NCBI RefSeq assembly: GCF_008831285.2
Contig: NC_045142.1
Span: forward strand, 21,207,354 to 21,271,353
Length of the DNA: 64,000 nucleotides
DNA from: Nymphaea colorata
Taxonomy: Eukaryota; Streptophyta; Magnoliopsida; Nymphaeales; Nymphaeaceae
Direction: 5' to 3'
Shown here: piece after piece, positions 20,821 to 34,898 of the stretch
How the letters are laid out: each line of letters opens with the position of its first letter
Position numbering within the stretch: position 1 is the stretch's first letter
Made by a program: the position numbers and the translations under genes
Notes under the pieces: generated by a model
What the model saw: only the letters and a program-made list of their open reading frames with translations
The model's database searches: none
Told to the model about the DNA's origin: nothing

Positions 20821-23496
20821 CTGAGGGAAAGAAATAGTAATTCTGCATCAATAATGTGGGATTTAATTGATTTATTCGATCACGCATATTAAATTGAATG
20901 CGCTTAACATGTTAATCCATATTAAATGATTTAGTAGACTGAAATTACAAGTTCAATTGATAATGAATGAGATTCAAGAGATTTATTTGCTCAATCACAG
21001 AAATATAATGTGTTTCATTTGTTGTTACATCTCTAATAAATAATGTAAGAGATTGAAATCACAAGTTTGTATCAATCCGGAAGAGATTTAATTGATTCAT
21101 TTGATCACACATATTTAATTGAATGTGGTTAACTTACTGTTTCATTCACATTGAATGATTTAGTGGATATAAATCACAAGTTTGTATGAAAATCAATGAG
21201 ATTCAACTCGTATATATGATCCCTTATAGTTAATCTAATATGTCTTGCTTGTTACAATGTCTATAATGAATGATTTAAATGAATAAAATCACTAGTTTAT
21301 ATGGATACAAATAGGACCAATCCATTTATTTGATCCCTTGCATCTAATGCAAAAGTTTAAATTCTTGTTACATCCATAATGAACGATTTAAGGGATGAAA
21401 TCACAAGTTTGTATCAATACGAATGGGATTTAAAGAATTCTTTTGATAACCCATATTTAATTGAATGTGCTTAACTTGTTGTTACATCCATATTAAATGA
21501 TTTAGTAGATACAAATCACAAATTCAAAAGAAAATGAATGAGATTCAAGTAATTCATTTGCTCACTTATATTTAATCTAATGTGCCTCACTTGTTATTAC
21601 ATTTATAATGAATGATTTAAATGATTGAAATCACAAGTTTATATGTATATGCGTTAATTAGAACAGTGTAGTTAATCCAATCAGTTGAACTTGTTGTTGC
21701 ATCTATAATGAATGATTTAAAGGAAAGAAATTACAAGTTCGTATGAATAATAGTGGGATATAATTGAATATGCTTAACATGTTGTTAATTCATATTGCTG
21801 AATCACAGTAAACATAATCTATTTAGCTTGTTACTACAAATATAACGAATGATTTAAATGATTGCAATTACAAGTTCATATTGATACAAATTGGATCTAT
21901 GCATTAGTTTTATCGCTTATAGTTACTCCAATAAGTTGAACATGTAGTTATATCTCTAATGAACGATCTAAGACATTGAAATCATAAGTTCGTATCAATT
22001 TGAGAGATATTTAGTTGATTCATTTCATCACACATATTTAATTGAATGTGGTTGACTTGTTGTTTCTTTCACATTCAATGATTTAGTAGATTGAAATCAC
22101 AAGTTTGTACGAAATTCAATCAGATTCAACTCGTTCATATGATCCTTTATAGTTAATCTAATATGTTTCGCTTGTTACAATGTCTATAATGAATGATTAA
22201 AATGACCAAAATCACTAGTTTATATGCATAGAAATGATACCAATGCATTTGTTTAATCCCTTGTATCTAATGCAATGAACTTAAATTCTTATTACATACA
22301 TAGGGAACAATTTAAGTGATGCTTTTAATGACGCATATTTAATTGAATGTGCCTAACTTGTTGTTACAATCATATTGAATGATTTAGTAGACTGAAATCA
22401 CAAGCTTAAAAGAAAATGAATGAGAATCAAGTGATTTATTTGCTTACTTATATTTAATTTAGTGTGTCTCACTTGTTGTTACATTGATAATGAATCATTT
22501 AAAAGATTGAAATCACAATTTGCTTGATCTCTTATAAACAATGCAACGAGCTAAACCTCTTGTTACATCTATAGTGAACGATTTAAGGAATGGAAATCAC
22601 AAGTTCCTATCATTCACATCCATATTGAATGATTTTGTACATTGAAATCACAATTTTAAAGGAAAATGAATGAGATTCAAGTGATTCAATTGCACAATCA
22701 CAATAAATATAATGTGTTTCACTTGTTATTACATCTAAAATTAATGATTTAAATGATTGCGATCACAAGTTCATATACAAATGGGATCTAACTATTAGTT
22801 TGATCCATTGCAGTTAATCCAATGAGTTGAACTTGTAGTTACAAATCTAGTGAGTTTATTCATTTGATCACACATATTTAAATGAAAGTTGTTAACTTAT
22901 TGTTACATTTACATTGACTGATTTAGTGAATTGAAATCACAAGTTTGTACGAAAATGAAGGAGATTCAACTCATTCACTTGATCACTTATAGTTAATGTA
23001 ATATGTTTCGCTTGTTATAATGTCCATAATGAATGATTTCAATGATTAAAATCACAAGTTTATATGGATACAAATGGGACCAATACTTTTGTTTGGATCC
23101 ATTGTATCTAGTCATATTGGTTTAATTTCTTGTTACTTCTATAGTGAACGACTTAGGGGATTAAAATCACAACTTCCTATCAATACGGGTGGGATTTCAA
23201 TGATGCTTTTGATCACACATATTTAATTGAATGTTCCTAACTTGTTGTTACATACATACTGAATGATTTAGAAGATTGAAAACACAAGTTTTAAAAAAAA
23301 TTAGTGAGATTCAAGTGAATGATTTGCTCACTTATATGAAATCAAATGTGTCTCGCTTGTTATTAAATCTACAATCAGTGATGTAAATGATTGAAATCAC
23401 AAGTTGATATGTATATAAATGGGATCTATGCATTAGTTAGATCCCTTGTAGTTATTCGAATCAGTTGAACTTGTTGTTACATCTATAATGAATGAT
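20821..23496. repeat. Super higher-order repeat copy 1 (~2.68 kb)
   Basis: The diagnostic segment CTGAGGGAAAGAAATA with TAATTCTGCATCAATAAT recurs at 20821, 23497, 26160, 29184 and 33832 (CTAAGGG or CTGAGGG variants). The first interval is 2676 bp and aligns along its length with the next interval. Confidence 0.85.
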
Positions 23497-26159
23497 CTAA
23501 GGGAAAGAAATAATAATTCTGCATCAATAATAGTGGGATTTAATTGATTCATTTGATCACGCATATTAAATTGAATGCGCTTAACATGTTAATCCATGTT
23601 AAATGATTTTGTGGACTGAAATCACAAGTTTAATTGATAATGAATGAGATTCAAGTGATTTATTTGCTCAATCACAGAAATATAATGTGTTTCACTTGTT
23701 ATTACATCTCTAATAAACAATGTAAGAGAATGAAATCACAAGTTTGTATCAATCCGGGAGAGATTTAATTGATTCATTTGATCACACATATTTAATTGAA
23801 TGTGGTTAACTTGCTGTTTCATTCACATTGAATGATTTAGTGGATTGAAATCACAAGTTTGTATGAAAATCAATGATATTCAACTCGTTTATATGATCCC
23901 TTATAGTTAATCTAATATGTCTTGCTTGTTACAATGTCCATAATGAATGATTTAAATGAATAAAATCACTAGTTTATATGGATACAAATAGGACCAATCC
24001 ATTTATTTGATCCCTTGCATCTAAAGCAAAAGTTTAAATACTTGTTAGATCCATAGTGAATGATTTAAGGGATGAAATCACAAGTTTGTATCAATACGAA
24101 TGGGATTTAAGGAATTCTTTTAATAACCCATATTTAATTGAATGTGCTTAACTTGTTGTTACATCCATATTAAATGATTTAGTAGATACAAATCACAAAT
24201 TCAGAAGGAAATGAATGAGATTCAAGTAATTCATTTGCTCACTTATATTTAATGTAATGTGCCTCACTTCTTATTGCATCTATAATGAATTATTTAAATG
24301 ATTGAAATCACAAGTTTATATGTATATGCGTTAGTTAGAACACTGTAGTTAATCCAATCAGTTGAACTTGTTGTTGCATCTATAATGAATGATTTAAGGG
24401 AAAGAAATTACAAGTTCGTATGAATAATAGTGAGATTTAATTGATTCATTTGATCACGCATATTAAATTGAATATGCTTAACATGTTGATAATTCATATT
24501 GCTCAATCACAGTAAACATAATCTGTTTAACTTGTTATTACAAATATAACGAATGATTTAAATGATTGCAATCACAAGTTCATATAGATACAAATTGGAT
24601 CTATGGATTAGTTTTATCCGTTATAGTTAATCCAATAAGTAGAACATGTAGTTATATCTCTAATGAACGATCTAAGACACTGAAATCACAAGTTCGTATC
24701 AATTTGAGAGAGATTTAATTGATTCATTTGATCACACATATTTAATTGAATGTGGTTGACTTGTTGTTTCTTTCACATTCAATGATTTAGTAGATTGAAA
24801 TCACAAGTTTGTACGAAATTCAATCAGATTCAACTCGTTCATATGATCCTTTATAGTTAATCTAATATGTTTCGCTTGTTACAATGTCTATAATGAATGA
24901 TTAAAATGACCAAAATCACTAGTTTATATGGATAGAAATGATACCAATGCATTTGTTTAATCCCTTGTATCTAATGCAATGAACTTAACTTCTTATTACA
25001 TACATAGAGAACAATTTAAGAGATGAAATCACAAGTTCCTATAAATGCGAGTTGGTTTAAGTGATGCTTTTGATGATGCATATTTAATTGAATGTGCCTA
25101 ACTTGTTGTTACATTCATATTGAATGATTTAGTAGACTGAAATCACAAGCTTAAAAGAAAATGAATGAGAATCAAGTGATTCATTTGCTTACTTATATTT
25201 AATTTAGTGTGTCTCACTTGTTGTTACATTGATAATGAATGATTTAAATGATTGAAATCACAATTTGCTGAATCTCTTTTAAACAATGCAAGGAGTTAAA
25301 CCTCTTGTTACATCTATAGTGAACGATTTAAGGAATGGAAATCACAAGTTCCTATCATTCACATCCATATTGAATGATTTAGTACATTGAAATCACAATT
25401 TTAAAGGAAAATGAATGAGATTCAAGTGATTCAATTGCACAATCACAATAAATATAATGTGTTTCACTTGTTATTACATCTAAAATTAATTATTTAAATG
25501 ATTGCGATCACAAGTTCATATAGATACAAATGGGATCTAAGTATTAGTTTTATCCATTGTAGTTAATCCAATGAGTTGAACTTGTAGTTACATATCTAGT
25601 GAGTTTATTCATTTGATCACACATATTTAATTGAAAGTGGTTAACTTATTGTTACATTTACATTGACTGATTTAGTGAATTGAAATCACAAGTTTGTATG
25701 AAAATGAAGGAGATTCAACTCATTCACTTGATCACTTATAGTTAATGTAATATGTTTCGCTTGTTATAATTTCCATAATGAATGATTTCAATGATTAAAA
25801 TCACTAGTTTATATGGATACAAATGGGACCAATACTTTTGTTTGGATCCATTGTATCTAGTCATATTGGTTTAATTTCTTGTTACATCTATAGTGAACGA
25901 TTTAGGGGATTAAAATCACAACTTCCTATCAATACGAGTGGGATTTCAATGATGCTTTTGATCACGCATATTTAATTGAATGTTCCTAACTTGTTGTCAC
26001 ATACATACTGAATGATTTGGAGGATTGAAAACACGAGTTTTAAAAAAAATGAGTGAGATTCAGGTGATTGATTTGCTCACTTATATTAAATCAAATGTGT
26101 CTCGCTTGTTATTAAATCTACAATCAGTTGAACTTGTTGTTACATCTATAATGAATGAT
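23497..26159. repeat. Super higher-order repeat copy 2 (~2.66 kb)
   Basis: This matches the previous 2.68 kb unit monomer for monomer. Near 26126 it lacks about 100 bp: CTACAATCAGT joins straight to TGAACTTGTTG, whereas copies 1 and 3 have a full monomer portion there (23365-23470, 29060-29155). It also has about 45 bp (AAATCACAAGTTCCTATAAA region, about 25023-25070) that copy 1 lacks. Confidence 0.85.
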
Positions 26160-29100
26160 CTGAGGGAAAGAAATAATAATTCTGCATCAATGATAGTGGG
26201 ATTTAATTGATTCATTTGATCACGCATATTAAATTGAATGCGCTTAACATGTTAATCCATATTAAATGATTTAGTGGACTGAAATCACAAGTTTAATTGA
26301 TAATGAATGAGATTCAAGTGATTTATTTGCTCAATCACAGAAATATAATGTGTTTCACTTGTTATTACATCTCTAATAAACAATGTGAGAGATTAAAATC
26401 CCAAGTTTGCGTCAATCCGGGAGAGATTTAATTGATTCATTTGATCACACATATTTAATTGAATGTGGTTAACTTGCTGTTTCATTCACATTGAATGATT
26501 TAGTGGATTGAAATCACAAGTTTGTGTGAAAATCAATGAGATTCAACTCATTTATATGATCCCTTATAGTTAATCTAATATGTCTTGCTTGTTACAATTC
26601 TATAATGAAAGAATTAAATCATGTTAATCCATGTTAAATGATTTAGTAGACTGAAATCACAAGTTTAATTGATAATGAATGAGATTCAAGTGATTTATTT
26701 GCTCAATCACAGAAATATAATGTGTTTCACTTGTTATTACATCTCTAATAAACAATGTAAGAGATTAAAATCACAAGTTTGTGTTAATCCGGGAGAGATT
26801 TAATTGATTCATTTGATCACACATATTTAATTGAATGTGGTTAACTTGCTGTTTCATTCACATTGAATGATTTAGTGGATTGAAATCACAAGTTTGTATG
26901 AAAATCAATGAGATTCAACTCGTTTATATGATCCCTTATAGTTAATCTAATATGTCTTGCTCGTTACAATGTCTATAATGAATGATTTAAATGAATAAAA
27001 TCACTAGTTTATGTGGATACAAATAGGACCAATCCATTTATTTGATCCCTTGCATCTAATGCAAAAGTTTAAATTCTTGTTAGATCCTTAGTGAACGATT
27101 TAAGGGATGAAATCACAAGTTTGTGTCAATACGAATGGGATTTAAGGAATTCTTTTGATAACCCATATTTAATTGAATGTGCTTAACTTGTTGTTACATC
27201 CATATTAAATGATTTAGTGGATACAAATCGCAAATTCAGAAGGAAATGAATGAGATTCAAGTAATTCATTTGCTCACTTATATTTAACAGTGTAGTTAAT
27301 CCAATCAGTTGAACTTGTTGTTGCATCTTTAATGAATGATTTAAATGAAAGAAATTACAAGTTCGTATGAATAATAGTGGGATTTAATTGATTCATTTGA
27401 TCACGCATATTAAATTGAATATGCTTAACATGCTGATAATTCATATTGCTCAATCACAGTAAACATAATCTGTTTAACTTGTTATTACAAATATAACGAA
27501 TGATTTAAATGATTGCAATCACAAGTTCATATAGACAAATTGGATCTATGCATTAGTTTTGTCCGTAATAGTTAATCCAATGAGTAGAACATATAGTTAT
27601 ATCACTAATGAACAATCTAAGACATTGAAATCACAAGTTCGTATCAATTTGAGAGAGATTTAATTGATTCATTTGATCACACATATTTAATTGAATGTGG
27701 TTGACTTGTTGTTTCTTTCACATTCAATGATTTAGTAGATTGAAATCACAAGTTTGTACGAAATTCAATCAGATTCAACTCGTTCATATGATCCTTTATA
27801 GTTAATCTAATATGTTTCGCTTGTTACAATGTCTATAATGAATGATTCAAATGACCAAAATCACTAGTTTATATGAATAGAAATGATACCAATGCATTTG
27901 TTTAATCCCTTGTATCTAATGCAATGAACTTAACTTCTTATTACATACATAGAGAACAATTTAAGAGATGAAATCACAAGTTCCTATAAATGCGAGTTGG
28001 TTTAAGTGATGCTTTTGATGACGTATATTTAATTGAATGTGCCTAACTTGTTGTTACATTCATATTGAATGATTTAGTAGACTGAAATCACAAGCTTAAA
28101 AGAAAATGAATGAGAATCAAGTGATTCATTTGCTTACTTATATTTAATTTAGTGTGTCTCACTTGTTGTTACATTGATAATGAATGATTTAAATGATTGA
28201 AATCACAATTTGCTTGATCTCTTTTAAACAATGCAATGAGTTAAACCTCTTGTTACATCTATAGTAAACGATTTAAGGAATGGAAATCACAAGTTCCTAT
28301 CATTCACATCCATATTCAATGATTTAGTACATCTATATTTAAAGGAAAATGAATGAGATTCAAGTGATTCAATTGCACAATCACAATAAATATAATGTGT
28401 TTCACTTGTTATTACATCAAAAATTAATGATTTAAATGATTGCGATCACAAGTTCATATAGATACAAATGGGATTTAAGTATTAGTTTTATCTATTGCTG
28501 TTAATCCAATGAGTTGAACTTGTAGTTACATATCTAGTGAGTTTATTCATTTGATCACACATATTTAATTGAAAGTGGTTAACTTATTGTTACATTTACA
28601 TTGACTGATTTAGTGAATTGAAATCACAAGTTTGTATGAAAATGAAGGAGATTCAACTCATTCACTTGATCACTTATAGTTAATGTAATATGTTTCGCTT
28701 GTTATAATGTCCATAATGGATGATTTCAATGATTAAAATCACTAGTTTATATGGATACAAATGGGACCAATACTTTTGTTTGGATCCATTGTATCTAGTC
28801 ATTTTGGTTTAATTTCTTGTTACATCTATAGTGAACGATTTAGAGGATTAAAATCACAACTTCCTATCAATACGAAAGGGATTTCAATGATGCTTTTGAT
28901 CACGCATATTTAATTGAATGTTCCTAACTTGTTGTTACATACATACTAAATGATTTAGAGTATTGAAAACACAAGTTTTAAAAAAAAATGAGTGAGATTC
29001 AGGTGATTGATTTGCTCACTTATATTAAATCAAATGTGTCTCGGTTGTTATTAAATCCACAATCAGTGATGTAAATGATTGAAATCACAAGTTGATATGT

Positions 29101-29183
29101 ATATAAATGGGATCTATGCATTAGTTAGATCCCTTGTAGTTATTCGAATCAGTTGAACTTGTTGTTAAATCTATAATGAATGA
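26160..29183. repeat. Super higher-order repeat copy 3 with internal duplication (~3.02 kb)
   Basis: Same order as copies 1 and 2 but longer. A block of about 378 bp starting CATGTTAATCCAT is repeated (26249 and 26627), and about one monomer is missing near 27286 (TATATTTAACAGTGTAG junction). These changes are whole-monomer gains and losses, as unequal crossing-over would give. Confidence 0.8.
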
Positions 29184-31794
29184 TCTGAGGGAAAGAAATA
29201 ATAATTCTGCATCAATGATAGTGGGATTTAATTGATTCATTTGACCACACATATTAAATTGAATTCACTTAACATGTTAATCCATATTAAATGATTTAGT
29301 TGACTGAAATCACAAGTTTAATTGATAATGAATGAGATTCAAGTGATTTATTTGCTCAATCACAGAAATATAATGTGTTTCACTTGTTATTACATCTCTA
29401 ATAAACAATGTAAGAGATTAAAATCACAAGTTTGTGTTAATCCGGGAGAGATTTAATTGATTCATTTGATCACACATATTTAATTGAATGTGGTTAACTT
29501 GCTGTTTCATTCACATTGAATGATTTAGTGGATTGAAATCACAAGTTTGTATGAAAATCAATGAGATTCAACTCGTTTATATGATCCCTTATAGTTAATC
29601 TAATATGTCTTGCTCGTTACAATGTCTATAATGAATGATTTAAATGAATAAAATCACTAGTTTATGTGGATACAAATAGGACCAATCCATTTATTTGATC
29701 CCTTGCATCTAATGCAAAAGTTTAAATTCTTGTTAGATCCATAGTGAACGATTTAAGGGATGAAATCACAAGTTTGTATCAATTCGAATGAGATTTAAGG
29801 AATTCTTTTGATAACCCATATTTAATTGAATGTGCTTAACTTGTTATATCCATATTAAATGATTTAGTAGATACAAATCACAAATTCAAAAGAAATGAAT
29901 GAGATTCAAGTAATTCATTTGCTCACTTATATTTAATGTAATGTGCCTCACTTCTTATTACATCTATAATGAATGATTTAAATGATTGAAATCACAAGTT
30001 TATATGTATATGTGTTAGTTAGAACAATGTAGTTAATCAAATCAGTTGAACTTGATGTTGCATACATAATAAATGATTTAAAGGAAAGAAATCCCAAGCT
30101 TAAAGCTAAATGAAGGAGAATCAAGTGATTCATTTGCTTACATATATTTAATCTAATGTGTCTCTCTTGTTGTTACATTGATAATGAACGATTTAAATGA
30201 TTGAAATCAAAAGTTCATATGTATATAAATGGGATCTGTGCGTTAGTTACGTCCCTTGTTGTTAATCCAATTAGTTGAACTTGTTATTACATCTATAAAT
30301 AATGATCTAGGGGAATACATCAATTAAAAATGACTTAAATGATTGAAATCACTAGGTCATATGTATATAAATGAGATCTATGCATTAGTTACATCCCTTG
30401 TTGTTAATCCAATTAGTTGAACTTATTGTTACATCTATAATTAATTATCTAGGGGAAAGAAATCACAAGTTTGTATCAATAGTAGTTGGATTTAATTGAT
30501 TCATTTGTGTCAATATTAGTTGGATTTAAATAATTAATTTGATCACATATGTTAAGTTGAATGTGCTTAACATGTTGTTAATTCATATTGAATGATTTAG
30601 TGGATTGAAATTGCAAGTTTAAATGAAAAAGAACGAGATTCAAGTGATTCATTTGCTCAATCACAGTAAACATAATCTGTTTCACTTGTTATTACATATA
30701 TAACAAATGATTTAAATGGTTGCAATCACAAGTTCATATAGATAAAAATTAGATCTTTGCATTAGTTTTATCCCTTGTAGTTAATCGATTAAGTTGAACA
30801 TGTAGTTATATCTCTAATGAACGATCTAAGACATTGAAATCACAACTTTGTATCAATATGAGAGAGATTTAATTGATTCATTTGATCACACATATTTAAT
30901 TGAATGTGGTTAACTTGTTGTTCCTTTCACATTCAATGATTTAGTGGATTGAAATCACAAGTTTGTACGATCAATCAGATTCAACTCGTTCATATGTTCC
31001 TTTATAGTTAATCTAATATATTTTGCTTGTTACAAGGTCTATAATGAATGATTAAAATGACTAAAATCACTAGTTTATATGGATAGAAATGAGACCAATG
31101 CATTTGTTTAATCCCTTGTATCTAATGCAATGAGCTTAACTTCTTATTACATACATAGGGAACAATTTAAGAGATGAAATAAGAAGTTCCTGTCTATGAG
31201 AGTTGGTTTTAGTCATGCTTTTGATGACGCATGTTTAATTGAATGTGCCTAACTTGTTGTTACATCCATATTGAATGATTTATTAGACTGAAATCACCAG
31301 CTTAAAAGAAAATGAATGAGAATCAAGTGATTCATTTGCTCACTTATATTTAATCTATTGTATCTCACTTGTTGTTACATTGATAATGAATGATTTAAAT
31401 GACTGAAATCACAATTTGTTTGATCTCTTTTAAATAATCCAACGAGTTTAACTTCTTGTTACATCTATAGTGAACAATTTAAGGAATGGAAATCACAAGT
31501 TGCTATCATTACGAGTGGAATTTAAGTGATTCTTTTGATCACACATTTTTAATTCAATGTGCTTAACTTGTTATTACATCCATATTAAATGATATAGTGA
31601 ATTGAAGTCAGAAGATTAAAAGAAAATGAATGAGATTCAACTGATTGATTTGCTCACTTGTATTTAATCTATTGTGTCTCACTTGTTATTACATGTAAAA
31701 TGAACGATTTTAATGATTGAAATCACAAGTTCATATGTATGTAAATGGGATCATTACCTTAGTTACACCCCTTGTAGTTAATCCAATCAGTGGA
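29184..31794. repeat. Irregular part of the satellite array
   Basis: This begins like another 2.67 kb unit, then from about 30050 departs from that order with extra GGGATCTATGC-class monomers and longer hybrid monomers (30480-30560 has a repeated TTGATTCATTTG/TCAATA(G)TTAGTTGG segment). Monomers are more divergent here than to the left. Confidence 0.7.
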
Positions 31795-32824
31795 ACTTGT
31801 TGTTACATCTATGATGAATGATCTAAGGAAAAGAAATCACAAGTTTGTGTCAATAATAGTAGGATTTAATTGATTCATTTGATCACACATATTAAAGTAA
31901 ATATGTATAACATTTTATTAATACATATTAAATGATTTAGTGGATTGAAATCACAAGTTTAAATGAAATTGAATGACATTCAGGTTATTCATTTGCTCAA
32001 TCACACTAAATATAATGTGTTTCACTTGTTATTGCATCTATAATGAATGATTTAAATGATTGCAATCACAAGTTCACATGGATACAAATGGGATCTACGC
32101 ATTAGTTTGATCCCTTCTGCTTAATCTAATGAGTTGAACTTGTAGTTACATATCTAATGATTGATCTAAGAGATTTAAATCATAAGTTCGTATCAATGCC
32201 CGAGAGATTTAATTCATTCATTTGATCACACATATTTAATTGAATGTGGTTAACTTGTTGATGCATTTACATTGAATGATTTAGTGGACTGAAATCACAA
32301 GTTTGTATGAAAATGAATGAGATTCAACTCATTCATATGATCTCTTGTAGTTAATCTAATATGTTTCGTTTGTTATAAAGTCTGTAATGAATGGTTTAAA
32401 AGATTAAAATCACTAGTTTATGTTGATACAAAAGGGACCAATGCTTTTGTTCGATCCCTTGTATCCAATCTAATGAGTTTAACTTCATGTTGCATCTATG
32501 GCAAACGATTTAAGGGATTGAAATCGCAAGTTCCCTCAATACGAGTGGGATTTAAGTGATTCTTTTGATCATACATATTTAATTCAATTTTTTTTACTTG
32601 TTGTAACATCCTTATTGAATTATTTAGTCGATTGTAATCCCAAGTTTAAAAGAAAATTAACGAGATTCAAGTGATTGATTTGCTCATCGATATTTAATCT
32701 AATGTGTCTCACTTGTTATTACATCTATAATGAATGATTTAATTGATTCAAATCACAAGTTCATATGTATATAAGTGGGATCTATGCATTAGTTCGATTC
32801 CTTGTAGTTAATCCAATCAGTTGA
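31795..32824. repeat. Nine-monomer higher-order unit, full copy (1030 bp)
   Basis: It runs from ACTTGTTGTTACATC with GATCTAAGG at 31795 to the equivalent start at 32825, through all nine monomer classes in order. 1030/9 gives 114.4 bp per monomer. Confidence 0.8.
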
Positions 32825-33803
32825 ACTTGTTGTTACATCAATAGTGAATGATCTATGGGAAAGAAATCCCAAGTTTGTATCAATAATAGTAGGATTTTAT
32901 TGATTCATTTGACCATGCATATTAAATAGAATGTGGATAAGACGTTGTTAATCCATATTGAATGATTTAGTACATTGAAATCACAATTTTAAAGGAAAAT
33001 GAATGAGATTCAAGTCATTCAATTGCGCAATCACAATAAATATAATGTGTTTCACTTGTTATTACATCTAAAATGAATGATTTAAATGATTGCGACCACA
33101 AGTTCATATAGATACAAATGGCATCTAAGTATTAGTTTGATCCATTGCAGTTAATCCAATCAGTTGAACTTGTAGTTACATATCTAATGAGTTGATTCAT
33201 TTGATCACATATTTAATTGAAAGTGGTTAACTTATTGTTACATTTACATTGAATGATTTAGTGAATTGAAATCACAAGTTTGTATGAAAATGAAGGAGAT
33301 TCAACTCATTCACTTGATCACTTATAGTTAATGTAATATGTTTCGCTTGTTATAATGTCCACAATGAATGATTTCAATGATTAAAATCACTAGTTTATAT
33401 GGAGACAAAGGGGACCAATACTTTTGTTTGGATCCATTGTATCTAATCATATAGGTTTAATTTCTTGTTACATCTATAGTGAACGATTTAGGGGATTAAA
33501 ATCACAACTTCCTATCAATACGAGTGGGATTTAAATGATGTTTTTGATGACGCATATTTAATTGAATGTTCTTAACTTGTTGTTACATACGTACTGAATG
33601 ATTTAGTGGATTGAAAACATAAGTTTTAAAAAAAATGAGTGAGATTCAAGTGATTGATTTGCTCACTTATATTAAATCTAATGTGTCTCGCTTGTTATTA
33701 CATCTACAATGAGTGATGTAAATGATTGAAATCACAAGTTCATATGTATATAAATAGGATCTATGAATTAGTTAGATCCCTTATAGTTGTTCGAATTAGT
33801 TGA
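32825..33803. repeat. Nine-monomer higher-order unit, 979 bp copy
   Basis: Same nine-class order as the preceding unit. It is shorter because the fourth monomer (near 33180) has lost about 50 bp including its GAAATCACAAGTT box. Confidence 0.8.
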
Positions 33804-34298
33804 ACTTGTTGTTACATCTATAATGAATGATCTAAGGGAAAAAAATAATAATTCTGTATCAATAATAGTGGGATTTAATTGATTCATTTGATCACGCATA
33901 TTAAATTGAATGCGCTTAACATGTTAATCCATATTAAATGAGTTTAGTGGACTGAAATCACAAGTTTAATTGATAATGAATGAGATTCAAGTGATTCATT
34001 TGCTCAATCACAGAAATATAATGTGTTTCACTTGTTATTACATCTCTAATAAACAATGTAAGAGATTGAAATTACAAGTTTATATCAATACGAGAGAGAT
34101 TTAATTAATTCATTTGATCACACATATTTAATTGAATGTGGTTAACTTGCTGTTTCATTCACATTGAATGATTTAGTGGATTAAAATCACAAGTTTGTTT
34201 GAAAATCAATGAGATTCAACTCGTTCATATTATCCCTTATAGCTAGTCTAATATGTCTTGCTTGTTACAATGTCTATAATGAATGATTTAAATGAATA

Positions 34299-34898
34299 GA
34301 TCTTCAAGGGTTTTTGACTGGCAAGGTTGCTGCTCTAACAGAACTTATTGATTATTTTTCTAGTTTTTCTTCTCACAAACTGGTGCCTAATCCCCAATTT
34401 ACTTCCTGGAGGAAGACTGATCGTCTAATCAAGGGGTGGATAACTAACACGCTGTCTGAAAGTGCTATTGGCCTACTTGTTGGCTTTGAGACATCAAAGG
34501 ATATCTGGAGGGCTCTTATGAATGCCTTCTCTCGCAAATCGCATGAAAGAGAATTTTTTCTTACACATTTGGTTACTTCGCTTAAGAAGAATGACGATTA
34601 TGTTGAAGATTATATAGGCAAATTCAAACAAATATGCAATGATCTTTCAGCTATTGGAAAACCTGTTGATGAGGGGGCACCAGTTTACTGGCTACTTCAA
34701 GAACTTGGAGAAGCATATGAAGTTTTTATTGCCTCCATGATTTGCCCACCTACACTGCCTTATGAAGAAGTATTCTCTCTTTTTCAAAGCTTTGATTCAC
34801 GGTTAAAAAGTCTCATTCCTCCCATCATAGCAATGACACACCAACAATCAAGACATGGCTGCATGCGTGGACATGGCTGCAGGCATGGACACGGCTAG
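34299..34898 (+). pseudogene. Copia gag fragment
   Basis: About 195 residues of copia gag (UBN2/retrotransposon gag type). The characteristic pattern NPQFTSWRKTDRLIKGWI followed by TSKDIWRALMNAF and a segment ending in EEVFSLFQSFDSRL is visible. The frame stops at 34898 in a His/Gly-rich run, and coding continues in a different frame from 34855. Gag forms the particle shell around the element RNA. The natural start is lost, and the apparent start at 34314 is a TTG, not a real initiation codon. Confidence 0.8.

Larger units (their letters stand above)
20798..34298. repeat. AT-rich satellite array, ~114 bp monomer, higher-order organised
   Basis: About 13.5 kb of head-to-tail monomers. Successive ACTTGTTGTTAC-type starts fall at 33804, 33919, 34030, 34144 and about 34259, a period of 111-115 bp. 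Each monomer has three boxes: ACTTGTTGTTACATC, ATAATGAATGATTTA and GAAATCACAAGTT, followed by a variable half. By that variable half I distinguish nine classes in the order GGGATTTAATTG, GAGATTCAAG, GGGATCTATGC, GAGAGATTTAA, GAGATTCAACTC, GGGACCAAT, GGGATTTAAG, GAGATTCAAG (second type) and GGGATCTATGC (second type). The set then repeats. No transcript or ORF is supported. The array stops inside a monomer at 34298, where copia sequence begins. Confidence 0.95.

Noticed and set aside
26025-26210. 61-codon frame inside the satellite
   Set aside because: It spans monomer boundaries and arises by chance from repeated sequence; other monomers in the same phase have stops.
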